A stretch of DNA of 64,000 nt from Litsea cubeba (lineage: Eukaryota; Streptophyta; Magnoliopsida; Laurales; Lauraceae): the NCBI GenBank assembly GCA_012931725.1, contig CM022947.1, positions 27,074,723 through 27,138,722 of the forward strand, written 5' to 3'. Each line of letters starts with the position of its first letter. Position 1 is the first letter of the stretch. The notes below the pieces were generated by a model. The model was not told where the DNA came from and ran no database searches. It worked only from the letters and a program-made list of their open reading frames with translations. This document shows, one piece after another, positions 1 through 11,547 of the stretch. Both the position numbers and the translations under genes were made by a program.

Positions 1-593
1 GACATTGATAAAACTTGTATATCTTATCTGATTTATTCACCTTCCAGAACGTCGTGTCTGATACCTTTCTATTTGGTGTCAGATGTAGGACCCGTAGCCT
101 TTGAGGCGGAGCGCACGGATGAGGCGGTAAACGCTCCGTTGGAGCGCGAGTGGCAGCCAAATGATGTCTTGTAGACGTTATGTTGGGGCTGGGAGTTTAA
201 TTAACATCTCTTGGGGATTGAATTTTAATTTTGGGGACTTTGTTTATAGCCTTTGTTGGCTTTTGTCGGGATGTATAAATTAAATATCTTTTCGTTATCC
301 TCACAACTTAAACTAACTTTGGGTTTATGTTATGATTAAAATCTCTCCTCTTCATGCAGAGCCTGCTTGTCTATTATTATGATTCGTTGGATTTGATTTT
401 TGCTACATGCTTCTGCCTATTCTTATTTGTTGCGCAATTGATTAAATGGTTGTGATGGAACGTTTTAGGATCCTCATCGCGGAAATCCTATGGGAAAATA
501 CTTAGCGCATGCGGGTGGAATTTCCTGAACCCATCGCGCCGCATCCCCGAATTTAGGACTTAAATATCATGGCCTCGATTTGGGGCCGTGACA
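1..593 (+). repeat. Gypsy-0 5' LTR, 3' portion
   Basis: The stretch ends in a short GC-rich segment closing with GTGACA, the typical end of Gypsy LTRs that start TGTCACG. It is followed five bases later by a tRNA-iMet-like primer site and then by a gag beginning MPPRR. The left end lies outside the window, so LTR length and target duplication are unknown. No convincing gene is present; the 67-codon frame at 569-772 crosses the LTR/PBS boundary and is not coding. Confidence 0.7.
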
Positions 594-598
594 GTTGT

Positions 599-609
599 TG
601 GTATCGGAG
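599..609 (+). promoter_or_regulatory. Gypsy-0 primer binding site
   Basis: TGGTATCGGAG follows the LTR end after five bases. It differs at one base from the plant consensus TGGTATCAGAG that pairs with the 3' end of initiator methionine tRNA and primes minus-strand cDNA synthesis. Confidence 0.65.
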
Positions 610-758
610 TGAGAAATATGTTGGGCACTTAAAAGACATTAGAAACATAGGGACTTGGAGAGAATCCGGTAGAAGTTTCATTAGTCAGTATTGCGTGGTG
701 ATTGTGGGTTGCGTTTACTTTGATATATTTCTTGTACTAACAAATGTTTTGCAGCAAA

Positions 759-2040
759 ATGCCTCCACGTAGAGATTTCACCAACACAAATTCATCTGCA
801 GCAGTGCTCATACTGTTGGCTCCTCCGGAGACAATCAACTTCAGAACTTCATGTAGATGATGATGGAACAACAGCAGAAAACTAATGAGGTGATGATGGA
901 ACAGTAGAGGAAAGCTAATGAGACACAGGCCAGATTACAAGAGCAGGTGGCCAAGAAGGATGAGGAATTGGCACAAGTATAGAGACAGTTGCTAGAAGTT
1001 TTAGGAAGGAGGCCAAAATTCTTGCCACCACAGCACATGGGTCCTCAAATTGTCATCAACAATCGTGACAATGATTCCAAATGTATTATTCGAACGCCTA
1101 CGGGAAGAGAGGCCCTAATGAATTTCACAGGAAAGTAGCTCACACAGAGAACATCTTCGATCTTTTTCAGTGAACAGGTAGGCAGCGAGTTCATTTGGCA
1201 GCTTCCATGTTCACCCGATTGGCCGATAAGTTATGGAAAACGCTCAAGAGGGTATCAGAATATTGCTAATGACACTGCATGGACTACTTTCAAAGAATAG
1301 TTTATGGAAAAGTATGTGCCAGCCAATATTAAGAGACAAATTGGCAGTGGAGTTTTAGTTAATCGAACAAGGGTGATATAACAGTCTTACAATATGTCAC
1401 CAAATTCGAGAGACTGTCCCGCTATGCCTCGGAGCTTGTTGATACAGATGGAGAAGAAGATCATTAAATTTTCTGTGAGGGGACTTAACCCTATTCTTGA
1501 GCAACATGCTACCGGTGTAGTCCTACCTGCCACCTTCCAAGAAGCAATTAAGAGGGCTTACAAATTGGAGGACATAAACAACAAAGTCATTTAGGAACTT
1601 CGAAGGAAACGTCAGCAGCATGGGCAAAGGTCCCATCAGAGCAAGAAATCTAGGCAAGAGCAAAATTCCCCAAGGCAAGGTGGATGTGAACACTGTGGAA
1701 AGAACCATCCTTCTCACCTATGCTACAGAGTCACAGGTGGATGCTTTAGATGTGGCCTTACTGACCATATGATGAGAGATTGCCCGAACAATAGGAACCA
1801 GGGGCAACAGACCACCTCAGCAGAATTAACAATCACCTCATAACCAACCAAGGCACCACAACAGCAAAAACCGGCAACAGCAGCCCACCAACAACCTCAG
1901 AACTAGAATGCCCATCCACCTCAACAGAATAGGAATGCGCAATAAGGGGGACAGAACCAGAACCGCAATAGACCCCAACAGCAAGGACCACGCATATCAT
2001 CTGAACCAGTGGATGCCGATGCAGTGGGCAACGTAGTTGA
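759..2040 (+). pseudogene. Gypsy-0 gag (broken)
   Basis: Gag forms the virus-like particle and, through its zinc knuckle, packages the RNA. The ATG at 759 opens an MPPRR N-terminus, common in Tekay/Del-type chromoviruses, and follows a TTTTGCAG that resembles a splice acceptor. A recognisable Gag core runs about 1280-1590 (for example WTTFKE at about 1280-1297, then LNPILEQH). A CCHC knuckle, C-x2-C-x4-H-x4-C, lies at 1742-1784. The frame is interrupted by several TAG stops and frameshifts, so no full-length Gag can be made. The protease junction follows near 2040. Confidence 0.75.
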
Positions 2041-3748
2041 AGGTATACTCTTTTGTCTATGGAATAGAAGCTAAGATATTGTTTGATCCTAGATTTTTTC
2101 AAATTTGATGGGTTATCACCAGAAGTAGAATTTCATGGGAGAGAAAGGATTTCACAGACTAGTGTGATTTCAGCATTGTCCGCAGTTAAGCTTTTGAGAA
2201 GTGGATGTGAGGGATTCATAGCATTTGTTACAGAAGACAGACAGTCCCATGGGTGGAGCAAATCCTGTAGTATGTGAATTCCCATATGTATTTCTGGAAG
2301 AAATTCCATGGTTGCCACAAGTCAGGGAGGTGGAGTTCACCGTAGAGCTTCTGCCAGGAACAGCTCCTATTTCCATTACACCATATAGAATGGCTCTGGT
2401 AGAGTTGGGTGACTTGAAATTTGCAGTTACAAGAGTTATTAAAGAAGGTTTTATCAGACCAAGTATATCACCGTGGGGAGCTCCAGTGTTATTTGTTAAA
2501 AAGAAAGATGGAAGCTTGAGAATGTGCATAGATTACAGAAGATAGAATCAAGTGACCATCAATAACAAATACCCATTGCCAAGAATAGATGAATTATTTA
2601 AACCAGTTACAAGGAGTAGAGTACTTTTCGAAGATTGACTTGAGATCCGGATATAAGCAGCTGAGAGTCAGAGAATCGGATGTACCGAAGAGAGCTTTCT
2701 GGATGAGATACGGGCACTATGAATTTTTGGTAATGCCCTTTGGATTAACAAATGCACCAACTATATTCATGGCTTTAATGAACAAGATTTTCGCACGATA
2801 TTTGGATCAGTTCACAGTTGTCTTCATTGATGATATACTAGTGTACTCCAAGTCTAGAGAGGAGCAAGAGCAAGCACCTGAGGACATCATTGCATTGTTA
2901 AGGGACAACCAGTTGTATAAAAAGCTCGAGAAATGTGAATTTTGGCTAACACAAGTCTCCTTCCTCGGTCATGTTATTTGCAAAGAAGGTTTGGCAGTTG
3001 ATACGGCAAGATAGAAGCAATCATCAATTGGGAGAGACCAAAGAATGTGACTGAAATTAGAAATTTTCTGGTTTAGCAGGCTACTACAGAAGGTTTGTGC
3101 AGGGATTCTCACCTATTGCAGTGCCATTAACCAAATTAACCCGAAAGAACATACCATTTGTATGGACTGAACAGTGTGAAACAAGTTTTGAAGAATTGAA
3201 GAAGAGGTTAACCACAGCACCAGTCCTTGCTTTACCTTCAGGCAGTGGTGGTTTTGTAGTGTACACTGATGCCTCGCATGTAGGACTTGGTTGTGTATTG
3301 ATGCAGAATGGCAAAGTCATTGCGTATGGCTCAAGGCAACTAAAGGATCACGAGAAAAATTATGCGACGCATGACCTGGAATTAACAACAGTGGTTTTTC
3401 GCCCTGAAAATGTGGAGACACTACTTGTACGGAGAAAATTTTGAAGTCCACACGGATCATCGTAGTCTCCAATATTTATTCTCTCAGAAAGAATTGAATA
3501 TGTGACAGAGAAGATGGATGGAGTATATTAAAGATTACGATTTTCCAATCAAGTACCATCCGGGAAAGGTAAATGTAGTAGCAGACGCATTGAGTAGGAA
3601 ATCTGGAAGCATGGCCAGTTTGCGAGGAATCGGTATACTCCAACAGTTTGAAGAATTGGGAGTTGAGTGTCAACCTTTGAGTCAAGGTGTTATGTTAGCG
3701 AACATGTGGGTGTCTGAGCCCACTTTCATTCAGAAAATCAAGGAGACT
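2041..3748 (+). pseudogene. Gypsy-0 pol: protease remnant, RT and RNase H, truncated
   Basis: Reverse transcriptase spans about 2225-3014, with the finger motif VKKKDGSLRMCIDYR (about 2494-2540), the KIDLRSGY block and the catalytic FIDD at about 2823-2834. RNase H spans about 3097-3480: the connection segment FVWTEQCE, then the YTDASHVGLG and YATHDLEL blocks. The end of the RNase H/connection region includes KYHPGKVNVVADALSRK near 3548-3600. The protease between gag and RT is too degraded to show its catalytic triad. Stops and shifts occur near 2543, 3012, 3445 and 3500. Coding stops abruptly at 3748, where LTR1 begins, so the whole integrase is missing. Closest group is a plant Ty3/Gypsy chromovirus. 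Confidence 0.85.
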
Positions 3749-4903
3749 TGTTGACACCGAAAATGTCACTTTGCCTCTTCAACATCAAGAAAGCTACATG
3801 AAGCCGCAGCCTACCACAAACAGGCAATACTACTTCCAAAAAATCAAATCTTGTCAGAATCAAATAAAAACTGCAAGATCCTTTAAGACAGCCAAGAGAG
3901 GAGTATACATGAAGTTTTGGGCCATTCGAAAATATTTGGCCTAACTTCACTCCTTTGACAGCTAAACAAGAGCTCCCTGCGGCGACAACATCGAAGATAC
4001 CAAATCTTCGATCAGAGCCTGTGGATGGTCTCAAAATACCTCCAAAGGGCTCCACGTCAAGTTACAAGTCAAACCGACGACGTTTGACCCTACATCAACC
4101 CTCCAACAGCAAAATCAAGCCTCTCGGCGGTGAAAACCGCTGAGGCCTTAACTCATCAGACAGAGCACATGGCTGACTTCAAAATGCTTACAAAGGGCTA
4201 CACGTCAAGTTTCAGGTCATTTCGACAACATTTGACCAGACTTTACTCTCGCAAGTCAAATCACCCCTCTCGGCGGCGAAGCTCCCCAGGACCATGGTTT
4301 CCAAATCGAAGCTAATGGATCTTCTCAAAATGACTCCAATAGACTCCTTGTCAAATTTCAGGTTAATCGGACATCGGTTGACCACACATCAAAGCGCGAC
4401 ATCTTCCTCGCGATAGAATCAAGTCTAGTGGTGACAGGATCCCACACGGCTTCAGAACTCAAAAAAAAGCCTATGGTTGGTCTTATTTAATGCTCAGGAG
4501 GCTTCACCTCAAATTTCATGTCATTTCTACATCGTTTGGCCTAGTTTTGGCTTCTGACGAAAATCGGTAGCTCTGCGCAAAAAAGTCTTCGGCTTTCCCG
4601 GGAAATTGGAAACATTGCACTCTAATATGCAAGGATTCTTGTCGAGTTTTCTATAAGAAAAGCATTCCAATAAATGTGAAAAATGTCAGGAAAACTACAG
4701 AAAGAAAAAGAATAGGAAAAAGACAGAAAAAACGGCCGAAAAACGGCGACCTTAGCCCATGGTCGCCGCGATCATGGCCCATGGTCGCCGGCGACCCTGG
4801 GTGCAAGGTCGCCAGTGACCCTGGAAATCCGAGTTGCCGGATTTCCGCCAAAGGGCCGTTTTCCGACTCCCTTTCGCGTTTCGAGACTTTCGGCCCCTGT
4901 GAT

Positions 4904-7519
4904 TGATAAGTCCACAATATTAGGTCATCAGATCATCATTTCAAGAGCATTTGTGGACTTAATTAGGTTTAATTGCATAGAATTTCACTTAATTTCATGA
5001 TTACATGTATTTGGGGATATTTTTGGGAAAATGGTCAGAATTGGTCAAAATTCATTGAATTGCATGACTTTTTGTGAAATTAGGATTTTTTATCTCATTC
5101 ATCACCCCAAAATTAGTTTTTTTTGCTTCATCAATGCATACTTCCTATTTTTGGCACCATGTGATATTTTTGGAAAGTTTGTCATTTGGGTGCATCATTA
5201 GGCATGTAGGGTCCCATGCATTATTCATGTTTATTTTCTTGTCCCATGCATTATTCATGTTTATTTTCTTACATGTAATTAATGATAAATTTATTTCTTT
5301 CAATTTGTAGGAGAAATCAACATGGGACCCACATTGATGAAATTTGAGAAGAGAGGTCAAATAAAAGTCAAATAAGCAAGCAAGGAAAGAGTCCAAGCAT
5401 GCCTTGGACATCCAACATGGGCCCCACACACACCATTGCATGCCAACATAGAAGCTTCCATTTGTGCACAATTATTCCCGGATTTTTTATGGGGCAACAA
5501 CTTAAAATGGCCATAATTCTCAAACCGAGTGTCGAATCGGCTCAATCTAGACACCGTTGGAAAGCTCTTTTCGAGTAGATATCCATGGACCCAAGATTAC
5601 GTAAATCAGAGCTATATTGAGGGAGATATGACCTCAGGAAGTTGTTTGCTACAGTTTTAGGCGGGAATTGCAAGAAATCTCAATATTTGGAAAGTTTCTT
5701 CCCTCTACATCATCATGCAATTTTTAGAGATATTCTTGGAATTATAAAAGGAAGGTGTGTGCATGAAGAAACCTAATAAGGCAAGGAGATCTCTCAAATT
5801 TAAGAGTCTTTCCAAAGAAAGAAGCTAGCTTGGAGCCTAACTAAGGATCTCTACATATAAGGAAACAAGAGCCCTAAAGATGAGAGATTCTTTACTAAAA
5901 AAAGATTTGCAAAAAGCATAAAAAGGAACCAGCCAAGGGGGTTGGATGTCCATCACTTTGGGGTAGCAATTTTGGAGGCTCTCTCTCTCCTTTCCACTTC
6001 CATCCACCCTTTCTCTCTAAGCCCTTTCTTCTTCTTCTCCCTCCTAATTCTTTAGACATAGGTTGAGAGGCCATGTTGAGAGAATGCAAAAGAAGAGAAG
6101 AATCTTAATTTCTTGTATTCAAAGATCAAGGAATAAAGACACTACTTGGATTGATTTTGCAACTTTCTATGTAAGTGATTTAATTTTCTTATTTTAGTTC
6201 TTTTATGTGTTTTGATTGGAGACAATATTTCACATGATTAATTAAGGGTTTGAAAATAAAATAAAAATATTAAAAGTTGAGAGACTTCAAATAATCACTT
6301 GCATAATTTTTTTTCCTACTCTGAGAAGAGAAGACATTATCATCGCATTGTCAATACTTGTAGGATTGTCTAGATTCTAGATCTTTGGTACTACTTTTCC
6401 ACTTTTTATTTTCTTTTCACTCCTTTTGTTGTTATTTTCAAGTTAATATTCTTAATTTTTTTATTTACAAATTCTAGATTTAAAAAAAAAAAAAACTCAA
6501 CTTGCATCTTTCTATGTTTAGTAGAAACTTTCTATTCTTGTTATTTGTATAATATATGGTTAGAAAGTGTCTTTGTGCATACTTCATATTTAGAAATTGC
6601 TTTAGAACAAGTTCTTGTTGCTGAAATCACAAGATTATCAACTGATTAGAAACACTAAATTCGGATCTGATAAGTGAATAGTGAAAAATCCTGCATAGTT
6701 CAGCAGAACTGACCCAATTGGGTTACAGAAGTGCACCATTTAAAAACCAGGTAAACGTTAATATTTTTATCCAAAAAATAGCAGATTTAAAGTATGGTAA
6801 TTGGACGTTGAAACCCCAGAATTTCAGACAAAAATAACCTAGGGAACCATGTCAACTAGAGGCTCAAACAGAGGTAGTTGGAAAGCCTGCGTTCGGATTT
6901 CAGCAACAAAACAATTCAAGTAGGCATCTTTAGGTGATCATATCGTTTTCGTTTTAAGTCCTTTTTCGGTTTTTCTTTTTTTATTGTGTTCATGCATCAT
7001 CAGAGTATTAATCCCATTCATTAGATTTAGGTTCACACCATCTTAGGCCAATCGTGCAGTCCAGTGAAATAGGGCTATACAATAGTGTCCATACTTAGAA
7101 TTTTTACAGCATGCATCATATAGTTAGAAACTTGCATAAAATTGCATTGTTAGCAATTAGGGCATTATAGATCATTCATATTTGCATAAAAATTGATTTT
7201 GGTAAATAGGATCTAATTTAGGAAATTTTATTTTGATTTTTTTATATTAAGCTGGTCGTTTGATTTGTGCATTCTTTTACAGGTTTTTAGATATTTTAGG
7301 ATTTCTTAGATTAGGTTTCCTTTATTACAATAGTTCTTTTATTTTTGGAAAGCATTATAATTAAACTTTTTATATTTAGTTATCTAATTTAATTAGTTTC
7401 TATTTAGGCCAGATTTAGTGTTTATTTAGGATAGGTCAAAGGAAGCATTGCTCCCTGTTGATCGACCTGGATTTACCAGATTATTACTACAATCGTACCC
7501 TACACTTGGGGACCGATCA
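4904..7519 (+). mobile_element. Solo LTR of a Gypsy-type retrotransposon
   Basis: A 2,616-bp block starting TGATAAG and ending GATCA interrupts LTR1 exactly where the related LTR at 17671 reads straight through (near 18813). Flanks are GTGAT (4899-4903) and ATGAT (7520-7524), a five-base target duplication with one mismatch. Ends are TGAT/ATCA inverted repeats. It has a TATA box (5743) but no PBS, polypurine tract or gag-pol, as expected for a solo LTR left by recombination between two LTRs. Orientation follows the TATA box. Lineage is not resolved; size and ends suit a Tekay/Del- or Tat-like LTR. Confidence 0.8.
5743..5750 (+). promoter_or_regulatory. TATA box of the solo LTR
   Basis: TATAAAAG in a locally GC-balanced context, about 0.84 kb from the LTR start, with a pyrimidine-rich stretch downstream (5975-6050). 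It is the likely U3/R promoter of the former element. If active it would transcribe rightward into LTR1. Confidence 0.5.
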
Positions 7520-8119
7520 ATGATTTTCCAAAATTCTGACTTTTGAAGCACCAAATCCGTCGATATACATCAACATCACGGGTCCGTCTTCAAAAGTATC
7601 AAAATCAGCATTGATCGCCAACCAATCAACCAAAAAAGTGCACTTTCAACCCGATCGATCGAGAAATCGACAGGACAGATGTCACCGGCCCACTATTAGC
7701 AATCAATCTCTGAAGTTATATGGTCATCCAATGTCGATCAGAATGAAGATCATCGATGATCATCGCAGAAAGAAATCCAAAAGAAGCGGCATGACCCGCT
7801 ACTCTTCAAGCGACTTGGCGACCACTTAATGCTGTTAATTGACCCATTTATGGCAACTTATTGCGGTCATTAACTCATTACTTCGGACGGCCCAATCAGA
7901 ATCAAGGGAAAAGGAGTTACAAATTAAAGATTCATGGCACTTAAAGCCATGAAACTCCTCCCACGATGGTGATTAAAGGCGATTAAATGCCCTTTAACTC
8001 TCCACCGGTGAATCAGAAGCCAAGAAAAAGAAGTTACAAAATAAATAAATAAATCATGTAACTGCTCCTATTATGTGGCCTTAAAGCCCATAAACTCTCA
8101 TAAATGGCTACCAAAGGCC

Positions 8120-8127
8120 TATAAATA
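8120..8127 (+). promoter_or_regulatory. TATA box of LTR1
   Basis: TATAAATA inside CCTATAAATAGG. The same box occurs in the reversed family member LTR3 (50894-50901), which supports it as the family's U3 promoter. The equivalent segment is missing from the Tat-A 5' LTR at about 19200. Confidence 0.6.
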
Positions 8128-9164
8128 GGAAAGTATTCCAAAGAAATCCGAATCAGAGAAATCTATCAGAAATCCAGAAAAATCTAGAGACAGAAGATCA
8201 GAAAACCCAGATAGACAAAATCCAGAAAAAAAAAGAGAAAACTCTGCTAAAGTTCTGCACCGACCATAGCTACAAGGTGACAAAAGTCCCTTAGGGGCAC
8301 CCCCCTAAGGTCCTTGCCTTCTCCTTTTGCCTCCAATGGCTTACACTTGGCTTTCTAGCCCGTCTACTTAGCTTTTTATTGGACATAGAACCTCCTCTTG
8401 GTCTTTGTCCTCTAAAAATCTGAGGTTGAAGCCGAGCCAAGCGAATCAAGAGCAACCTCTGTTCTCATCTGCATGGATGATGGCGAAGTCCACACATGGC
8501 TTGTGACCGATAATCTGAACAAGTCCCCCACAATCTCCTGAGAAGTTAGATCCTTATTTTCTTGCTTTTCATTGTAGTTTGTATTTTTCTAAAGAGACAA
8601 AAAAGTTGCAACTCTTGTCTTTCATTATTGATAGGAATTGTAAATCGGCTATAAACGCCAAAAAACCGTCTTTCACGGCAAACATCACCTTTCACGACAA
8701 ACCAATTGAAATCGCCTCTCACGGCATTAAAAATCTTTTCTCTTTTCTTAAATATTTGTGCAATGAAAACTCGAAAGAAGTTGATTTCCTTTTCTACTTG
8801 TGAAGGTCGATCTCCGAATCACCACTTGCAATTCCAAGTAGAGTAGAAAATCTGGAACACCCAACCAAAACTCAAAATGTTGATGCACGCTTTGCCCTCC
8901 GGGCGAGAAAGGGTTGGGTCAAACGGACTCTCAAGTCCGCCGACCTCGGTAGCACCGAGCAAAAGCACGGTCCACATTCATTTGAGAGCACGATGCTTCG
9001 AAATGAAATATTTGCATATCATAATTTTGCTCTATGCTTATACTTCTTTTCTGTATTCCTTGGCTACTTTCTAGTTAGTGGCCTATGTTGGATTTCGCAT
9101 CTAAAACAAACTTCAAATTCTATCTTTGAGTTTATTTCCACTCTTTCTCTTTTCTTAAAAAAAA

Positions 9165-9960
9165 ATCAGATTTCTCGTTTTGGATTCAAAATTGAGAAAC
9201 TTTGATCCTTTTCCTTTCCGGAACTGGCGCTCGCAGAAATGTTGAACCCATGTTTGGATCCGGGATTAGGCGATCGTTTCTCTTCAATGAGTCTTTTAAG
9301 GATCTAAAAAAAATAGATTTCTCATTTTGGATTCAAAATTAGCTACTTTGATCCTTTTCCTTTTCGGCACTGGCACTCGCAGAAATGTTGAGCCCGTGTT
9401 TGGATCGGGGATTGGGCCATCATTTATCTTCGATGAGTCTGTTAGGGATCGAAAAAAAAATAGAGAGACAAAGAACACTAAGGTTAGACCAATTGCATTC
9501 TTTGACCACGATTGATTCAAGAAAAGCCTTGTCCAGAGTGTGGAGACAGCTTGACTGTTCTAGGCAAAGGTCCTCCAAACGGGTTCATTAAGTAATCCTA
9601 CCCGTACCTGGGGGCAATTCTATCAATTGACGTTTCATAAGACCGTCTTTAGATCTTCTTTAAAAAAAACTCCTGTCATCTTCGGGTTCAGATTTAAGAA
9701 ATTGTGGTTCCTTCCCTTCTGGGCGCTAGTGCTCGCAGAAATGTTGAGCTCATGTCTAGATTGGAATACCATTTGCTCTCTTTGACAAATCCGATCTTGA
9801 CCTTTCAAAAATAAAAATTGTTGTCATTCTAGATTCAGATTCGAGAAATTGTGGTTCCTTCCCTTCTGGGCGCTAGTGCTCGCAGAAATGTTGAGCCCAT
9901 GTTCGGATTGGACTACCATTTACTCTCTTTGATAAATCCAATATTTACCTTTCAAAAAAA
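9165..9960 (+). repeat. Low-copy form of the ~150-bp LTR repeat
   Basis: Two tandem copies (about 9165-9305 and 9305-9450) contain the signature CAGATTTCTC...GATTCAAAATT...GCAGAAATGTTGA...GATCGTTTCTCTTC. Two more distant copies follow at about 9660-9960 with TTCCCTTCTGGGCG and GCAGAAATGTTGAGC. These are the unexpanded counterpart of the array at 20165-22150. Short frames across them are not genes. Confidence 0.7.
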
Positions 9961-10347
9961 AAATCCCATCTCATGGATGCGATTTCCAACATTTGTGCCT
10001 ACCGGTACTAGTACGCCCGTTTGGGTCTACTGTATTTGCGACCGACACTCTTGTTCTCTCCAACATTTGTGCATAGCGGTACTGGTACGCCCTTCCGGGT
10101 CTATTGTACTTGCGACCGGCAAATTTGTAAACTCCAACCTTATATTCATCTTACCTCGAGCAAGACTTGCTTCTCGATAAGTCGAAATTAGGGTTTACAA
10201 TGTTGGATATCGCGATCACTGAGAGGGGGGGGGGGTGAATCAGTGATTTCTAAAAACAGGTCCAATTCAACAACAAAACAAGTAAAATCACACAATGACA
10301 CCAGATTTAACGTGGTTCACCGAAAGGCTACGTCCACGGTTCAAAGA

Positions 10348-10526
10348 CTGTCCGAACACCAATCCGGGACAGATCTGAATCTTATTTAGTCGCACCAACG
10401 ACAAACAGCACCAACCCTTAGTTTCAGATAGCACCAACTATCTAGGAAGCACCGACTCCCATTACAATTTATCTGCACCAACAGATAGGATCACCAAACC
10501 CCAGACATCAAGCACCAACTTGATGT
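10348..10526 (-). other. Stem-loop array with TTGGTG loops, Copia-1 3' LTR
   Basis: Copy of the array described at 38368-38546, read on the minus strand. The first stem is 8 bp (ACATCAAG with CTTGATGT) around TTGGTG. One stem (the AAGGG one) is broken here by a single base change (CTGTT instead of CTCTT). Confidence 0.6.
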
Positions 10527-10975
10527 AAAAACAGAATAGAAGATAAATTCTGTCTACAGCCCTTCCCCTCTACAATTCTCTCTCTCTCAATCCCCTTACA
10601 AATTGAAATTAAAGCATAAACAGAGAGACACTTAACTCATGGACGAATCACCATCTTCTAGAGCATAATCTCGTCCACAATTGCTGTAGAAAACGTCACC
10701 ACATCAGCACACAGCAACACACACCAGCAGCTTCTTCTTTCTCTCAAGAACTCTCTAAAACTCTTCTCTATTCTTTCTCTCTTCTGGTGTATTTTTAGAA
10801 CGACCCATACATGCCTTTATATAGGTTATAGTAACCCTTAATTGTATTTAAAATAGGCTACAATTCGTTTAGAAAAGAGTCCCAAACGAAATAGATAAGA
10901 GTGCTGAATTTTCGTGCAAAACTTCTAATTCTGCGCAACTCTGGTTCCCGTGCTCGATCGACATCCTGGCTTGCT

Positions 10976-11148
10976 CGGTCGACCGAAGACACTGACTGGA
11001 AACAGACAACTTTTGAGCTCGGTCGACATCCTGGGGTCCCGGTCGACCGAAGACACACTGTGTCACGAAAATAACTGGGAGCTACCTGAATCTGTTTTCT
11101 GCAGGTTTCTTCTTGCTCGGTCGACCGCATGAAGAGCCCGGTCGACCG
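10976..11148 (-). promoter_or_regulatory. Cluster of CGGTCGACCG palindromes in Copia-1 U3
   Basis: Perfect 10-bp palindromes lie at 10976-10985, 11040-11049, 11118-11127 and 11139-11148, with half-sites (CGGTCGACA and a CGATCGAC variant) between. They sit upstream of the TATA box in transcription order, in U3, where enhancer or silencer elements act. All four Copia elements keep the cluster although their LTRs diverge. Conserved LTR palindromes have been reported in other Sireviruses; this exact motif I do not recognise. Confidence 0.6.
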
Positions 11149-11340
11149 CGTGCTCTGCTTCAGGAATTCTGAATTCCTGACTGTTTCAATTCTGTTTCTT
11201 CTTTTCAGCTCTATCAACACTAGCCTATTAACATCATGTTGTGACAATGTGTTGACAAGAATTCTAACTCAAAACAATACTTGAGATGCTAACTTCTTCA
11301 ATTCATCAAAAGACTTCTCAAGTCATCTCAAATTCCAACA

Positions 11341-11535
11341 ATCTCCCCCTTTGGAATTGTTGGCAACACTATTGGAACTTCAACACTTTCAACTCAACAA
11401 TCTCCCCCTAGCTTTCATAGCCTAACATCTCTCCTTGCTATCATAGCATAACATCTCTCCCCCTTTGACAACAAGTCCAAAGGGACCAAACCGAGGAGCG
11501 AATAGGATATTCAATGAATGCATTGCTCCCCCTTT
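11341..11535 (-). promoter_or_regulatory. Copia-1 polypurine tract cluster
   Basis: On the minus strand, CCAAAGGGGGAGAT (11341-11354) abuts the 3' LTR and is the expected primer for plus-strand DNA. Further AAGGGGGAG- or AGGGGGAG-type tracts lie near 11404, 11458-11470 and 11525-11535. Multiple polypurine tracts before the 3' LTR are a reported Sirevirus hallmark. Confidence 0.75.
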
Positions 11536-11547
11536 CAAGCACAACTC

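Larger units (their letters stand above)
10201..11340 (-). repeat. Copia-1 3' LTR
   Basis: 1,140 bp, TGTTGG...CCAACA. Read on the minus strand it holds U3 with four CGGTCGACCG palindromes, a TATATAAAG box (10815-10823), a stem-loop array (10348-10526), and a C-run flanked by an 8-base inverted repeat at the end. The G-run at this end is 11 long here and 8 in the partner LTR. Confidence 0.95.

Noticed and set aside
4740..4830. GGTCGCCGGCGACC-type palindromes in LTR1 as a regulatory cluster
   Set aside because: Related GC-rich stretches in LTR2 and LTR3 are reworked and the palindrome is not kept intact, so support is too weak.
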